From positions 1 to 38,590 of the forward strand of contig JBPEWY010000068.1 of assembly GCA_052032225.1 (NCBI GenBank): a stretch of 38,590 bases of DNA, given 5' to 3'. The notes below the pieces were generated by a model that saw only the letters and a program-made list of their open reading frames with translations, had not been told where the DNA came from and ran no database searches. This stretch comes from JBPEWY01 sp052032225. Lineage in GTDB: Bacteria > Bacteroidota > Bacteroidia > Flavobacteriales > Flavobacteriaceae. A program made the position numbers and the translations under genes. This document shows, piece after piece, positions 29,155-36,726 of this stretch; position 1 is the first letter of the stretch; each line of letters starts with the position of its first letter.

Positions 29155-31356
29155 ATGAGTTTAGCCGAAATTGATTTACACGCTTCGCTAAAACAGTATT
29201 TCGGGTTTAGCAGTTTTAAGGGATTACAAGAAGATGTTATAAAAAGTGTAATTGAGGGCAGCAATACATTTGTTATTATGCCCACGGGTGGCGGGAAGTC
29301 TTTATGCTACCAATTACCTGCACTAGTACAAGAAGGCACGGCCATTGTTGTCTCTCCGCTTATAGCACTGATGAAAAACCAAGTTGACGCTATTAGAGGA
29401 GTATCTGAAAACAAAGGTGTAGCCCATGTTTTAAACTCATCACTTACAAAAACCGAAGTAAAACAAGTAATGTCAGACATTACAAGTGGCATTACAAAAC
29501 TGTTGTATGTTGCTCCGGAGTCTCTTACCAAAGAAGATTATATAAATTTTTTACAATCTGTAACCATATCATTTGTTGCTGTAGATGAGGCACATTGTAT
29601 TTCTGAATGGGGTCATGATTTTAGGCCGGAATACAGAAATCTTCGCAATATAATTGCAAAACTTGGTGATAATATTCCAATTATAGCACTTACCGCTACT
29701 GCAACACCAAAGGTTCAAGAAGATATTTTAAAAAACTTGGGGATGACAGATGCCCAGGTTTTTAAAGCCTCTTTTAACCGTCCTAATTTATATTACGAAG
29801 TACGCCCAAAAACCAAAAATGTAGATGCAGATATTATTAGATTTATTAAACAAAATCCTAATAAATCCGGTATTGTTTACTGTTTAAGCAGAAAACGTGT
29901 AGAAGAGCTTGCTCAAGTATTACAAGTTAATGGTATTAATGCAGTACCATATCATGCCGGATTAGACAGTAAAACAAGGGCTAAGCATCAAGACATGTTT
30001 TTAATGGAAGAGGCAGATGTAGTTGTGGCTACAATTGCATTTGGTATGGGAATAGATAAGCCCGATGTTCGGTTTGTAATTCATCATGATATACCTAAAA
30101 GCATAGAAAGTTATTATCAAGAAACCGGAAGAGCCGGAAGAGATGGAGGAGAAGGACATTGCTTGGCTTTTTATTCGTATAAAGATATAGAGAAGCTCGA
30201 GAAGTTTATGTCGGGAAAACCGGTAGCAGAACAAGAAATAGGTCATGCATTGCTTCAAGATATGGTAGCCTATGCAGAAACCTCAATTTCTAGAAGAAAA
30301 TTTATACTACATTATTTTGGAGAAGAATTTGATGAGGTAAATGGCGAAGGGGCAGATATGGACGATAATGTTAGAAACCCCAAAAAGAAAAAAGAGGCCA
30401 AAGATGATGTTGTTAAACTGCTAACTGTAATTAAAGGTACTAACGAGAAGTTTAAAGCAAAAGAAGTAATTAACACCCTAATTGGTAAGGTAACAGCCTT
30501 AGTGAAATCGTATAAGGCGAACGAGCAAGACTTTTTTGGAATTGGAGATGATAAAGACGATAAGCATTGGATGGCCCTTATTCGTCAGGTTTTGGTAGCC
30601 GGTTTAATTAAAAAAGAAATAGAGCAATACGGCGTATTACATTTAACCGAATCCGGGCATGCATTTTTAAACAAGCCGGAATCTTTTATGATGACCGAAG
30701 ACCATGTATACGATGAAACAACAGATGATAGCATTATAACTGCTGCAAAGAGTGGAGGTGGGGCTGCTGATGAAAAATTGCTCAACATGCTTAAAGACCT
30801 CAGAAAAAGTCAAGCAAAAAAACTGGGAGTACCCCCGTTTGTGATTTTTCAAGATCCATCTTTAGAAGATATGGCACTTAAATACCCGGTGACTGTTAAA
30901 GAACTCACACAGGTTCATGGAGTAGGTGAGGGTAAAGCCAATAAATACGGAAAACCATTTGCAGACCTGATTGCTAAATATGTAGAAGAACACGATATAG
31001 TAAGACCTGATGATTTAGTAGTTAAAAGTACCGGCGCTAAATCGGGTATTAAATTATATATTATACAGAATGTAGATAGAAAACTTCCGCTACCCGATAT
31101 TGCCTCTGCAAAAGGGTTAGAGATGGAAGAGTTTATTAAAGAAATGGAGCAAATAGTGTATAGCGGTACAAAGTTAGATATCTCATATTGGATTGATGAA
31201 ATTCTGGATGATGAGCAACAAGAAGAGCTTCATGATTACTTTTTAGAAGCTGAAACCGATAGGATTTCTGTTGCTTTAGAAGAATTTGACGGAGAATATG
31301 AAGACGAAGAACTTAGACTCTACAGAATTAAGTTTATAAGTGAAGTAGCCAACTAA
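29155..31356 (+). CDS. recQ: ATP-dependent DNA helicase RecQ
   Basis: 733 aa 3'-5' helicase for recombination and repair. Walker A MPTGGGKS is at 42-49, then LIALMKNQV, DEAH at 144-147 (VDEAHCISEWGHDFRP), ALTATATP, the motif V region FGMGIDKPDVRF and motif VI QETGRAGRDG (322-331). RQC winged-helix and HRDC-like regions follow (PPFVIFQDPSLEDMA about 559-573). The zinc-binding subdomain (about 376-405, SRRKFILHYFGEEFDEVNGE) has no cysteines, although canonical RecQ has four. The C-terminal about 90 residues are an acidic extension beyond HRDC, as in other Bacteroidetes RecQ. The gene is monocistronic. It ends in a hairpin shared with the convergent neighbour. Confidence 0.95.
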   Translation: MSLAEIDLHASLKQYFGFSSFKGLQEDVIKSVIEGSNTFVIMPTGGGKSLCYQLPALVQEGTAIVVSPLIALMKNQVDAIRGVSENKGVAHVLNSSLTKTEVKQVMSDITSGITKLLYVAPESLTKEDYINFLQSVTISFVAVDEAHCISEWGHDFRPEYRNLRNIIAKLGDNIPIIALTATATPKVQEDILKNLGMTDAQVFKASFNRPNLYYEVRPKTKNVDADIIRFIKQNPNKSGIVYCLSRKRVEELAQVLQVNGINAVPYHAGLDSKTRAKHQDMFLMEEADVVVATIAFGMGIDKPDVRFVIHHDIPKSIESYYQETGRAGRDGGEGHCLAFYSYKDIEKLEKFMSGKPVAEQEIGHALLQDMVAYAETSISRRKFILHYFGEEFDEVNGEGADMDDNVRNPKKKKEAKDDVVKLLTVIKGTNEKFKAKEVINTLIGKVTALVKSYKANEQDFFGIGDDKDDKHWMALIRQVLVAGLIKKEIEQYGVLHLTESGHAFLNKPESFMMTEDHVYDETTDDSIITAAKSGGGAADEKLLNMLKDLRKSQAKKLGVPPFVIFQDPSLEDMALKYPVTVKELTQVHGVGEGKANKYGKPFADLIAKYVEEHDIVRPDDLVVKSTGAKSGIKLYIIQNVDRKLPLPDIASAKGLEMEEFIKEMEQIVYSGTKLDISYWIDEILDDEQQEELHDYFLEAETDRISVALEEFDGEYEDEELRLYRIKFISEVAN

Positions 31357-31375
31357 TTTATTGTTTGGCTACTTC
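31342..31375. terminator. Hairpin spanning both convergent stop codons
   Basis: GAAGTAGCCAA (31342-31352) and TTGGCTACTTC (31365-31375) form an 11-bp perfect stem with a 12-base loop. It covers the 3' ends of recQ (plus) and the 111-aa gene (minus). There is no T-run, so it may act as an mRNA-stabilising or bidirectional terminator hairpin. Confidence 0.5.
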
Positions 31376-31693
31376 CTCGTAATTTTTTATAGCGTTTTCT
31401 GTTCTAATTCTCTGGTTGTTAGCCAACTCTAAAATAAGTTTAAAATTCTCTGTTGTAGCCTTTTGGTATAACAATACTTTTTGAGTTAAAAGTGATAGCA
31501 ATTGGTTTTCAGAATCGTCTAACTTTCCTTTAATTTTTTCGGCAAAAGCAATAAACTGTAACGGAAACTCTGCATTTTGTTTATTGTTAGCTTCAATATC
31601 TAACATACATTGGCCAATTTCCATATTAACAGTGTTAGCTTCTATGGCTCGCATTTTTGCATGAGCAATGGCACTTTCTTGTGGTGTATTCAT
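31358..31693 (-). CDS. Hypothetical helical protein
   Basis: 111 aa that I do not recognise. It is soluble and almost wholly helical by composition, with no Cys motif other than a single Cys (CMLDIEANN, about 29-37) and no signal peptide. Heptad-like spacing of Leu/Ile in LLSLLTQKVLLYQKATTENFKLILELANNQ (about 65-94) suggests a coiled coil or helical bundle. It lies 44 bases after the TMEM175-like gene on the same strand, so it may be its transcript partner. Its stop sits in the hairpin shared with recQ. It starts MNTPQESAIAHAKM. Confidence 0.6.
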   Translation of the reverse strand: MNTPQESAIAHAKMRAIEANTVNMEIGQCMLDIEANNKQNAEFPLQFIAFAEKIKGKLDDSENQLLSLLTQKVLLYQKATTENFKLILELANNQRIRTENAIKNYEEVAKQ

Positions 31694-31737
31694 TAAAATT
31701 GTTTTTAAACTAACGCTTGGGTTAGTGCTTTTATTTT

Positions 31738-32319
31738 TTATGTATTATTTGCTACTGCCTTTTCTAATTTTTTACTAGGTATAATCCAAAGTATGGCAAC
31801 CAAAACATACAGAGCTACAGATAACCAACTATTTACAAAAGCCAACGGAATTGCAATTGCATATAAGGCAATAGAAGATAGTTCTTTAACCCCTTTTTTT
31901 GTTGTTTTTTTTAACGGAAAATTATCATCGTGATATTTTATTAAGGCAAGCTCTAATATTCTGTATGCAATAGCACTCATTAATAATACTGCGCCATAAA
32001 GTGCAATTGGCAACGATTCTACGTGGTTTTCTCCAACCCAACTTGTAGCAAACGGAATTAGTGATAGCCAAAAAAGTAAGTGTAAATTAGCCCAAAGTAT
32101 ACTGCCATTAACGTGTTGAGTTACCTGAAGTAAATGGTGATGGTTATTCCAGTAAATACCTAAATAAATAAAACTTACCAGATAGCTAATAAAAACCGGA
32201 CTTATAGCAAGCAGTGCCTCTAAAGATGTATCGTGAGGCGCTTTCATTTCTAAAACCATAATAGTGATAACTATTGCTAAAACACCATCACTAAAGGCTT
32301 CTAATCTTCCTGATTTCAT
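31738..32319 (-). CDS. TMEM175 family (DUF1211) potassium-channel-like membrane protein
   Basis: 193 aa with six membrane helices. The family signature is near the start: GRLEAFSDGVLAIVITIMVL (4-23), with the FSDG motif of the pore-lining first helix. IYLGIYWNNHHHLLQ (about 56-70) and LHLLFWLSLIPFATSWVGE (about 79-97) also match. Bacterial members form tetrameric K+-permeable channels. Selectivity here is inferred from family only. It lies 15 bases after the GNAT stop in a minus-strand run that starts at the LD-carboxypeptidase gene. Confidence 0.9.
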   Translation of the reverse strand: MKSGRLEAFSDGVLAIVITIMVLEMKAPHDTSLEALLAISPVFISYLVSFIYLGIYWNNHHHLLQVTQHVNGSILWANLHLLFWLSLIPFATSWVGENHVESLPIALYGAVLLMSAIAYRILELALIKYHDDNFPLKKTTKKGVKELSSIALYAIAIPLAFVNSWLSVALYVLVAILWIIPSKKLEKAVANNT

Positions 32320-32334
32320 GGTTTTTTATTTAGG

Positions 32335-32841
32335 TTATGTGTAATGTTTTTGCTTGTTTACTACAAATTTTAAATCACAACAATTATCTGGTTTATAAGT
32401 GTTGTCCGGCTTAAAAAACTGTTGTAAAATGGCTACAGAGGCTTTATTGTTTTTATCAACATAAGCAATTAAAGAAGTTATGTTTTTTTGGGAGAAGGCA
32501 TACTCTATTAAACCGTTTACAAGTTCTTTTCCAAAACCGTTTCCCCAATATTTTTCTAATAATCTATACCCAATTTCCCATTCGTCTTGTTTATTTTTTA
32601 TTAAAGCTACAGTGCCAATAAATTGTTCGCCACACGTTACAGCCCAAACCCAAAAAGTATTGTTTGGTGTATGGTAATGGGTTATAACTTTTTTTAGATC
32701 GGTTTTATTTTCGTCTATTGTCATGGGTTTACCAGAGGTAAACAGCATAACATTTTTGTTACTTTGAAGCTCATGAAACCCCTCTAAATCATTATATGTT
32801 AGTTGCCTAACGGTTAATCTGTTAGTTTTAAATACTATCAT
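32335..32841 (-). CDS. GNAT family N-acetyltransferase (RimJ/RimL-like)
   Basis: 168 aa. The N-terminus MIVFKTNRLTVRQLTYND is typical of the RimJ/L-type GNAT_3 branch. FIGTVALIKN is the beta4 strand. EIGYRLLEKYWGNGFGKEL (about 93-111) holds the acetyl-CoA pyrophosphate loop (Q/RxxGxG/A variant, WGNGFG). NITSLIAYVDKNNKASVAILQQFF gives the Asn-containing alpha4 region. The C-terminus is short, with several Cys, His and Lys residues. The substrate (protein N-terminus or small molecule) is unknown. It overlaps the LD-carboxypeptidase gene by 4 bases, so it is translationally coupled. Confidence 0.87.
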   Translation of the reverse strand: MIVFKTNRLTVRQLTYNDLEGFHELQSNKNVMLFTSGKPMTIDENKTDLKKVITHYHTPNNTFWVWAVTCGEQFIGTVALIKNKQDEWEIGYRLLEKYWGNGFGKELVNGLIEYAFSQKNITSLIAYVDKNNKASVAILQQFFKPDNTYKPDNCCDLKFVVNKQKHYT

Positions 32842-33893
32842 GTTACAGCAGTTTCATTGATGGTTATTGTAAGATTATTGGTGTTTACGGTTGCTTTAGC
32901 ACCAACCGGCAACGTAATTTGATTTTCTATGTGTCCGATAGAAAAACCATATGCAGCCGGAATGCCAAGTGGCTTAATTCTATCTAATAGTACTTGTTTT
33001 AAAGTATATGATAATGGATTAGAAGAATGGTTACAGCCTTTAAAAATACCAAGTACAATTGCTTTAGCTTTAGCCAATTTACCGGTTTCTATTAGCTGAG
33101 TAAGCATTCTATCTATTCTGTAAGGCTGTTCTTCTATATCTTCCAGAAAAACAATTTTGTTTTCTAAAGCTACTTCATAAGGAGTTCCTGCCATTGCAGC
33201 TAATAACGATAGGTTTCCGCCTGCAAGTTCTCCTGAGGCTTCTCCGGGAACAATTGTATATCGTTCAAACTCCGGATTTTCTGTATAAAGAGCGCTGTCT
33301 TCTGTGTAGATAGAAAGCTGTGTTTGTTTTTTAGGAGTGGTTATTATTTTAGTAAAGTTTTCTATTTCAAAGGGTGTTTTAAAAGCTGATGCCACCGGAC
33401 CATGAAAAGTAATTAATCCGGTTTCCTGATAAATAGCATTCAACAAAGCAGTAATATCGCTATAACCCATTAATACTTTTGGGTTGTTTTTTATTAAGTT
33501 ATAGTCTATATCAGAGAGAATGCGTGTGCAGCCATAACCGCCTCTTGCACAAATAATTCCGTCTACGTTTTTGTTTTCAAAAGCTTCATGCAAATCGGCA
33601 AGGCGTTCTTTGTCTGTATTACTAAAATATCCTTCATTACCAAGTATTCTATGGGTATGATAAGGCACAAAACCTAAGTCTTTAATATACTTTTTAGCAG
33701 CTTCAAGTTTATCTTCTGACACCGCGAATCCGGGAGCTATAAGCGCTATGGTATCACCTGGTTTTAATCTTTTTGGTTTAATCTTTTTTGAGGTAAATTT
33801 TGATTCATGCAAAGCAGTAGCTTTAGCAAAACCGGGTAGTAAACTTAAAACAGTACCACCAACGGCAGACTGTATAAATGTTCTTCGCTGCAT
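32838..33893 (-). CDS. LD-carboxypeptidase (peptidase S66) with candidate Tat signal
   Basis: 351 aa murein tetrapeptide carboxypeptidase-like serine peptidase that trims recycled or periplasmic peptidoglycan peptides. Family features are IALIAPG near residue 48, DGIICARGGYGCTRIL (111-126), the nucleophile Ser145 in MGYSDITALL, GGNLSLLAAMAGTPYE, VFLEDIEEQPYRIDRML and the C-terminal catalytic His in GHIENQITLP. The N-terminus MQRRTFIQSAVGGTVLSL carries a twin-arginine followed by a hydrophobic stretch and an AKA-type cleavage site near residue 25. Tat export is therefore likely, unlike the cytoplasmic LdcA of E. coli. It heads a four-gene minus run and has a promoter at 33916-33943. Confidence 0.9.
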   Translation of the reverse strand: MQRRTFIQSAVGGTVLSLLPGFAKATALHESKFTSKKIKPKRLKPGDTIALIAPGFAVSEDKLEAAKKYIKDLGFVPYHTHRILGNEGYFSNTDKERLADLHEAFENKNVDGIICARGGYGCTRILSDIDYNLIKNNPKVLMGYSDITALLNAIYQETGLITFHGPVASAFKTPFEIENFTKIITTPKKQTQLSIYTEDSALYTENPEFERYTIVPGEASGELAGGNLSLLAAMAGTPYEVALENKIVFLEDIEEQPYRIDRMLTQLIETGKLAKAKAIVLGIFKGCNHSSNPLSYTLKQVLLDRIKPLGIPAAYGFSIGHIENQITLPVGAKATVNTNNLTITINETAVT

Positions 33894-33915
33894 AATAATA
33901 AATTAAGTATAGTTA

Positions 33916-33943
33916 TAAAGATAATAGTATTTAGCTCATTCAA
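33916..33943 (-). promoter_or_regulatory. Putative promoter of the LD-carboxypeptidase run
   Basis: On the minus strand TTG (complement of 33941-33943), 17 bases, then TATCTTTA (complement of 33916-33923), one mismatch from TAnnTTTG. It lies 22 bases before the start codon. The 337-base space 33894-34230 otherwise holds only the small ORF at 34041-34211. Confidence 0.5.
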
Positions 33944-34040
33944 CAATTCGTCTTTAAAAATAGACATTTCGGTAATTGGTTTTTTAATAAAAGAAGTTAA
34001 TAATAGACTTTTGGGGTGTAATTAATTTAAAAAACACAAA

Positions 34041-34211
34041 ATGCTCAGGTTAATTTTAATTTTATTATCAATGCTTTTAACCACATTCTGCAGCTTTGCT
34101 AAACCTAGTGATACAGAAAGGTTAAACACTTTTAAATTAGAGAAAGTAAGCGCTAATCTTTTTGTTACCTTTAAAAGCAATAATAACAACACACTAATTT
34201 TTAAAAATTAG
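34041..34211 (+). CDS. Small secreted peptide-like ORF upstream of the LytS/LytTR genes
   Basis: 56 aa that I translated from the ATG at 34041 to the TAG at 34209-34211. It starts MLRLILILLSMLLTTFCSFA, a clear Sec signal peptide with cleavage likely after SFA (about 20) or, less likely, a lipobox-like Cys17. The mature part is about 36 residues (KPSDTERLNTFKLEKVSANL and so on), polar and ending in Asn-rich KSNNNNTLIFKN. It ends 19 bases before the histidine kinase gene in a different frame, so it is not an N-terminal extension of it. Position suggests cotranscription; a role as signal or sensor partner is inference. I do not recognise a family. Confidence 0.55.
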   Translation: MLRLILILLSMLLTTFCSFAKPSDTERLNTFKLEKVSANLFVTFKSNNNNTLIFKN

Positions 34212-34230
34212 TATCAATAAACACGTATAA

Positions 34231-35568
34231 ATGAAAATAGTTAAAGAAATAGCAAAAGCCTTTTTAATTGGTGTATTTGTATTTATAGTCTTAACCGGTT
34301 TTAACATGGTGTCAGGTAATTATTTTAAACTAGACAATAGTTTGCTAATAGACTTTTTATACAACCAGTTGTACGCTATTACTTTATATATGGTAAACTC
34401 AGTGTTTTTTGATTTTTTAGATATAAAATTCAGAGAAGACAGGTTTAATAAAAAACGACTTCTTATTGGTGCAGGGGGCTCTGTAGTATTAACCATGATG
34501 TCTGTGTTTTTTATTAGAATAATTACAGAAGTTGTTATAGAGAGAGAATCTTGGCAAGAATTTATATCAGAAGAAAGAGCCAGTTTTTATGTTGTTGCAT
34601 TAGTAATCACCTTAGTATTATCACTCTTTTTTCATGCTTTTTATTTTTATAAAGCATTACAAGAACGCAAGGTAAAAGAACATCAGGTAATAGCCGGGAC
34701 AGCAAGCGCAAGGTTTGATGCGCTTAAAAATCAATTAGATCCGCATTTTCTGTTTAATAGCTTAAACGTATTAACCAGTTTAATAGAAGAAAGTCCTGAA
34801 AACGCACAAGAGTTTACCACAGGGTTATCTAAAGTGTACCGCTATGTATTAGAGCAAAAAAATAAAGATTTAGTTACGGTAGATGAAGAGTTAGATTTTG
34901 CCAAAACTTATATGTCTTTATTAAAAATGAGATTCGAAGATAGTATTGTTTTCACAATACCCGAACGAGCTTCTAATCCGGAGAGTAAAGTTGTACCATT
35001 ATCACTGCAATTACTTTTAGAAAATGCTGTAAAACACAATACGGTAACTGCTAAAAAACCATTGCATATATCTATTTACGAAAAACAAGGAAATCTAATA
35101 GTAGAGAACACATTACAGCCCAAGCAAATAGTAAAAAAAAGTAGCGGAGTAGGGCTAAATAATATTAATCAACGCTACAAATTATTAACAGACAGAAAAG
35201 TTTTAATTAACCAAGAGAATGGGAAGTTTGCAGTTGCAATTCCTATGCTCACAAAAAAAGTATCAATCATGAAACAAGAAACAGATTTTAACGAAGCCTA
35301 CATCAGAGCAAAAAAGCATGTAGAAGAACTTAAAGGATTTTACTATTCTTTACTCTCGTATTGTTTAGTAATTCCGTTTTTAATTTTTATAAACTACAGA
35401 ACCTCATGGCATTTTCAGTGGTTTTGGTTTCCAATGATAGGTTGGGGTATAGGGTTGGCTTTTCATGCCTATAAAGTTTATGTGAACGACGGAATTTTTG
35501 GAACAGACTGGGAAGCTCGAAAAATTAAAGAATTTATGGAGCAAGAAAAGCGTAATAAATGGAAATAA
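34231..35568 (+). CDS. LytS-type histidine kinase fused to a C-terminal 2TM domain
   Basis: 445 aa. Four membrane helices (about 8-28, 40-62, 76-98, 118-140) form the sensor. A cytoplasmic His_kinase domain follows, with LKNQLDPHFLFNSLNVL (165-181, phosphoacceptor His172), the N-box LLLENAVKHN (261-270) and the G-box SGVGLNNINQRY (305-316). A 2TM domain (about 355-440) follows, with RAKKHVEELKGFYYSLLSY, two helices and the tail DWEARKIKEFMEQEKRN. Most family kinases end after the ATPase domain, so the fusion is notable. An internal ATG at 35269 could also give a free 2TM protein. It overlaps or nearly abuts the next 2TM gene. Partner regulator is encoded at 35961-36716. Confidence 0.92.
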   Translation: MKIVKEIAKAFLIGVFVFIVLTGFNMVSGNYFKLDNSLLIDFLYNQLYAITLYMVNSVFFDFLDIKFREDRFNKKRLLIGAGGSVVLTMMSVFFIRIITEVVIERESWQEFISEERASFYVVALVITLVLSLFFHAFYFYKALQERKVKEHQVIAGTASARFDALKNQLDPHFLFNSLNVLTSLIEESPENAQEFTTGLSKVYRYVLEQKNKDLVTVDEELDFAKTYMSLLKMRFEDSIVFTIPERASNPESKVVPLSLQLLLENAVKHNTVTAKKPLHISIYEKQGNLIVENTLQPKQIVKKSSGVGLNNINQRYKLLTDRKVLINQENGKFAVAIPMLTKKVSIMKQETDFNEAYIRAKKHVEELKGFYYSLLSYCLVIPFLIFINYRTSWHFQWFWFPMIGWGIGLAFHAYKVYVNDGIFGTDWEARKIKEFMEQEKRNKWK

Positions 35569-35579
35569 AAAACAAAATT

Positions 35580-35933
35580 ATGAATATGAATACTGAAAAT
35601 TTTGAAGAAAAATATAAGGCAGTAATGGCCGAAGAAGAAGCCTATTTACGAGCCAAAAAAAGATTAGATCAAATAAAAGGTTTCTTTTGGCATGCGGTTT
35701 CATACCTTTTAGTTAATATATTTTTACTTGTAGTAATAGCTGTTAATTTAGATGATGGCGACTCGTTCTGGACTTTCGGAACTTTTGCAACACCGTTTTT
35801 TTGGGGAATAGGACTCTTTTTTCATGGGTTGGGTGTTTTTGGATTTCAAGTGTTTTTTGGAAGAGACTGGGAAGAAAGGAAAATAAAAGAGTTTTTAGAA
35901 AAAGAAAAACGCAATACGTACAAGTACAAATAA
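35580..35933 (+). CDS. 2TM domain protein
   Basis: 117 aa from the ATG at 35580; in-frame ATGs at 35559 (overlapping the kinase gene by 10 bases) and 35586 are alternatives. An N-terminal helical part (ENFEEKYKAVMAEEEAYL) is followed by RAKKRLDQIKGFFWHAVSYL and two membrane helices with an intervening Asp/Gly loop. The tail DWEERKIKEFLEKEKRNTYK is nearly the same as that of the fused domain in the upstream kinase. It is a tandem relative of the kinase C-terminus. 2TM proteins are common partners of LytS/LytTR pairs in Bacteroidetes, but their function is unknown. It could help dimerise or tune the kinase. Confidence 0.87.
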   Translation: MNMNTENFEEKYKAVMAEEEAYLRAKKRLDQIKGFFWHAVSYLLVNIFLLVVIAVNLDDGDSFWTFGTFATPFFWGIGLFFHGLGVFGFQVFFGRDWEERKIKEFLEKEKRNTYKYK

Positions 35934-35960
35934 TCTATTAAAAAGATTCAATATATAGCA

Positions 35961-36716
35961 ATGAATGTAATTATAATTGAAGACGAAAAGCCATCTGCAA
36001 GACGCTTAGAGCGGTTAGTTTCTAAACAAAATTTAAATGTTAAAGCGCTGTTGCATAGTGTAGAAGAATCTATAACGTGGTTTTCTAATAATGAACATCC
36101 TGATTTGATTTTTTTAGATATTCAATTAAGCGATGGCCTTTCGTTTGAGATTTTTGAAGCTGTAACAATTAACTCTGCAGTAATATTTACAACTGCCTAT
36201 GATGAATATGCACTCCAAGCATTTAAACTAAACAGTATAGATTATTTGCTTAAACCAATAGCAGAATCAGATTTGCAAGCAGCCATAAAAAAATATGAAA
36301 ATAGAATACCGCCCAAACAAAGCGTGGCGATAGATTTTAATGATATAAAAAACCTACTTGTAAATCCGTTAGATAGAGAATACAAAAAAAGGTTTTCTGT
36401 TAAAGTTGGTCAGCACATAAAACTTATAAATGTTGATGAGATTGAGTGTTTTTACAGTGAAAACAAAGGAACATATTTGTATACATCAGACGGTAGAAAT
36501 TATTTGTTAGATACCACCTTAGAGCAGCTTGAAAATGAATTAGAACCTGCTATTTTTTTTAGAATTAACAGAAAGTTTTTTATAAATGTTAACGCTATTA
36601 AAGATATTGTTAGCTACACCAATTCTAGATTAAAAATAAAATTAAACACTTATAACGATACCGAAATTATTGTTGCTCGAGAGCGTGTAAAAGACTTTAA
36701 AAATTGGTTAGAGTAA
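35961..36716 (+). CDS. LytTR family response regulator
   Basis: 251 aa. The receiver domain (1-120) has the acidic pair in IIIEDEKPSARRLE (E7, D8), the phosphoacceptor Asp53 (LIFLDIQLSDG), Thr77 (IFTTAYDEYALQAF) and Lys97 (YLLKP). A LytTR DNA-binding domain (about 143-250) has KRFSVKVGQHIKLINVDEIE, then FYSENKGTYLYTSDGRNYLLD and FFRINRKFFINVNAI. It is the cognate partner of the upstream kinase, separated by 27 bases from the 2TM gene. LytTR proteins usually bind two direct repeats; I did not find an obvious pair upstream of this operon. It converges with the LETM1-like gene (10 bases between stops). Confidence 0.95.
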   Translation: MNVIIIEDEKPSARRLERLVSKQNLNVKALLHSVEESITWFSNNEHPDLIFLDIQLSDGLSFEIFEAVTINSAVIFTTAYDEYALQAFKLNSIDYLLKPIAESDLQAAIKKYENRIPPKQSVAIDFNDIKNLLVNPLDREYKKRFSVKVGQHIKLINVDEIECFYSENKGTYLYTSDGRNYLLDTTLEQLENELEPAIFFRINRKFFINVNAIKDIVSYTNSRLKIKLNTYNDTEIIVARERVKDFKNWLE

Positions 36717-36726
36717 AAAATAAATG

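Noticed and set aside
33949..33953. CGTCT word in the 33.9 kb intergenic region as a fourth ECF element
   Set aside because: There is no GTAAC or GCAAC 16 or 17 bases upstream, so the element is incomplete.
34041..34231. Small ORF at 34041 as a broken 5' end of the histidine kinase gene
   Set aside because: It is in another frame and has its own signal peptide and stop. The kinase has a complete N-terminal membrane region from 34231.
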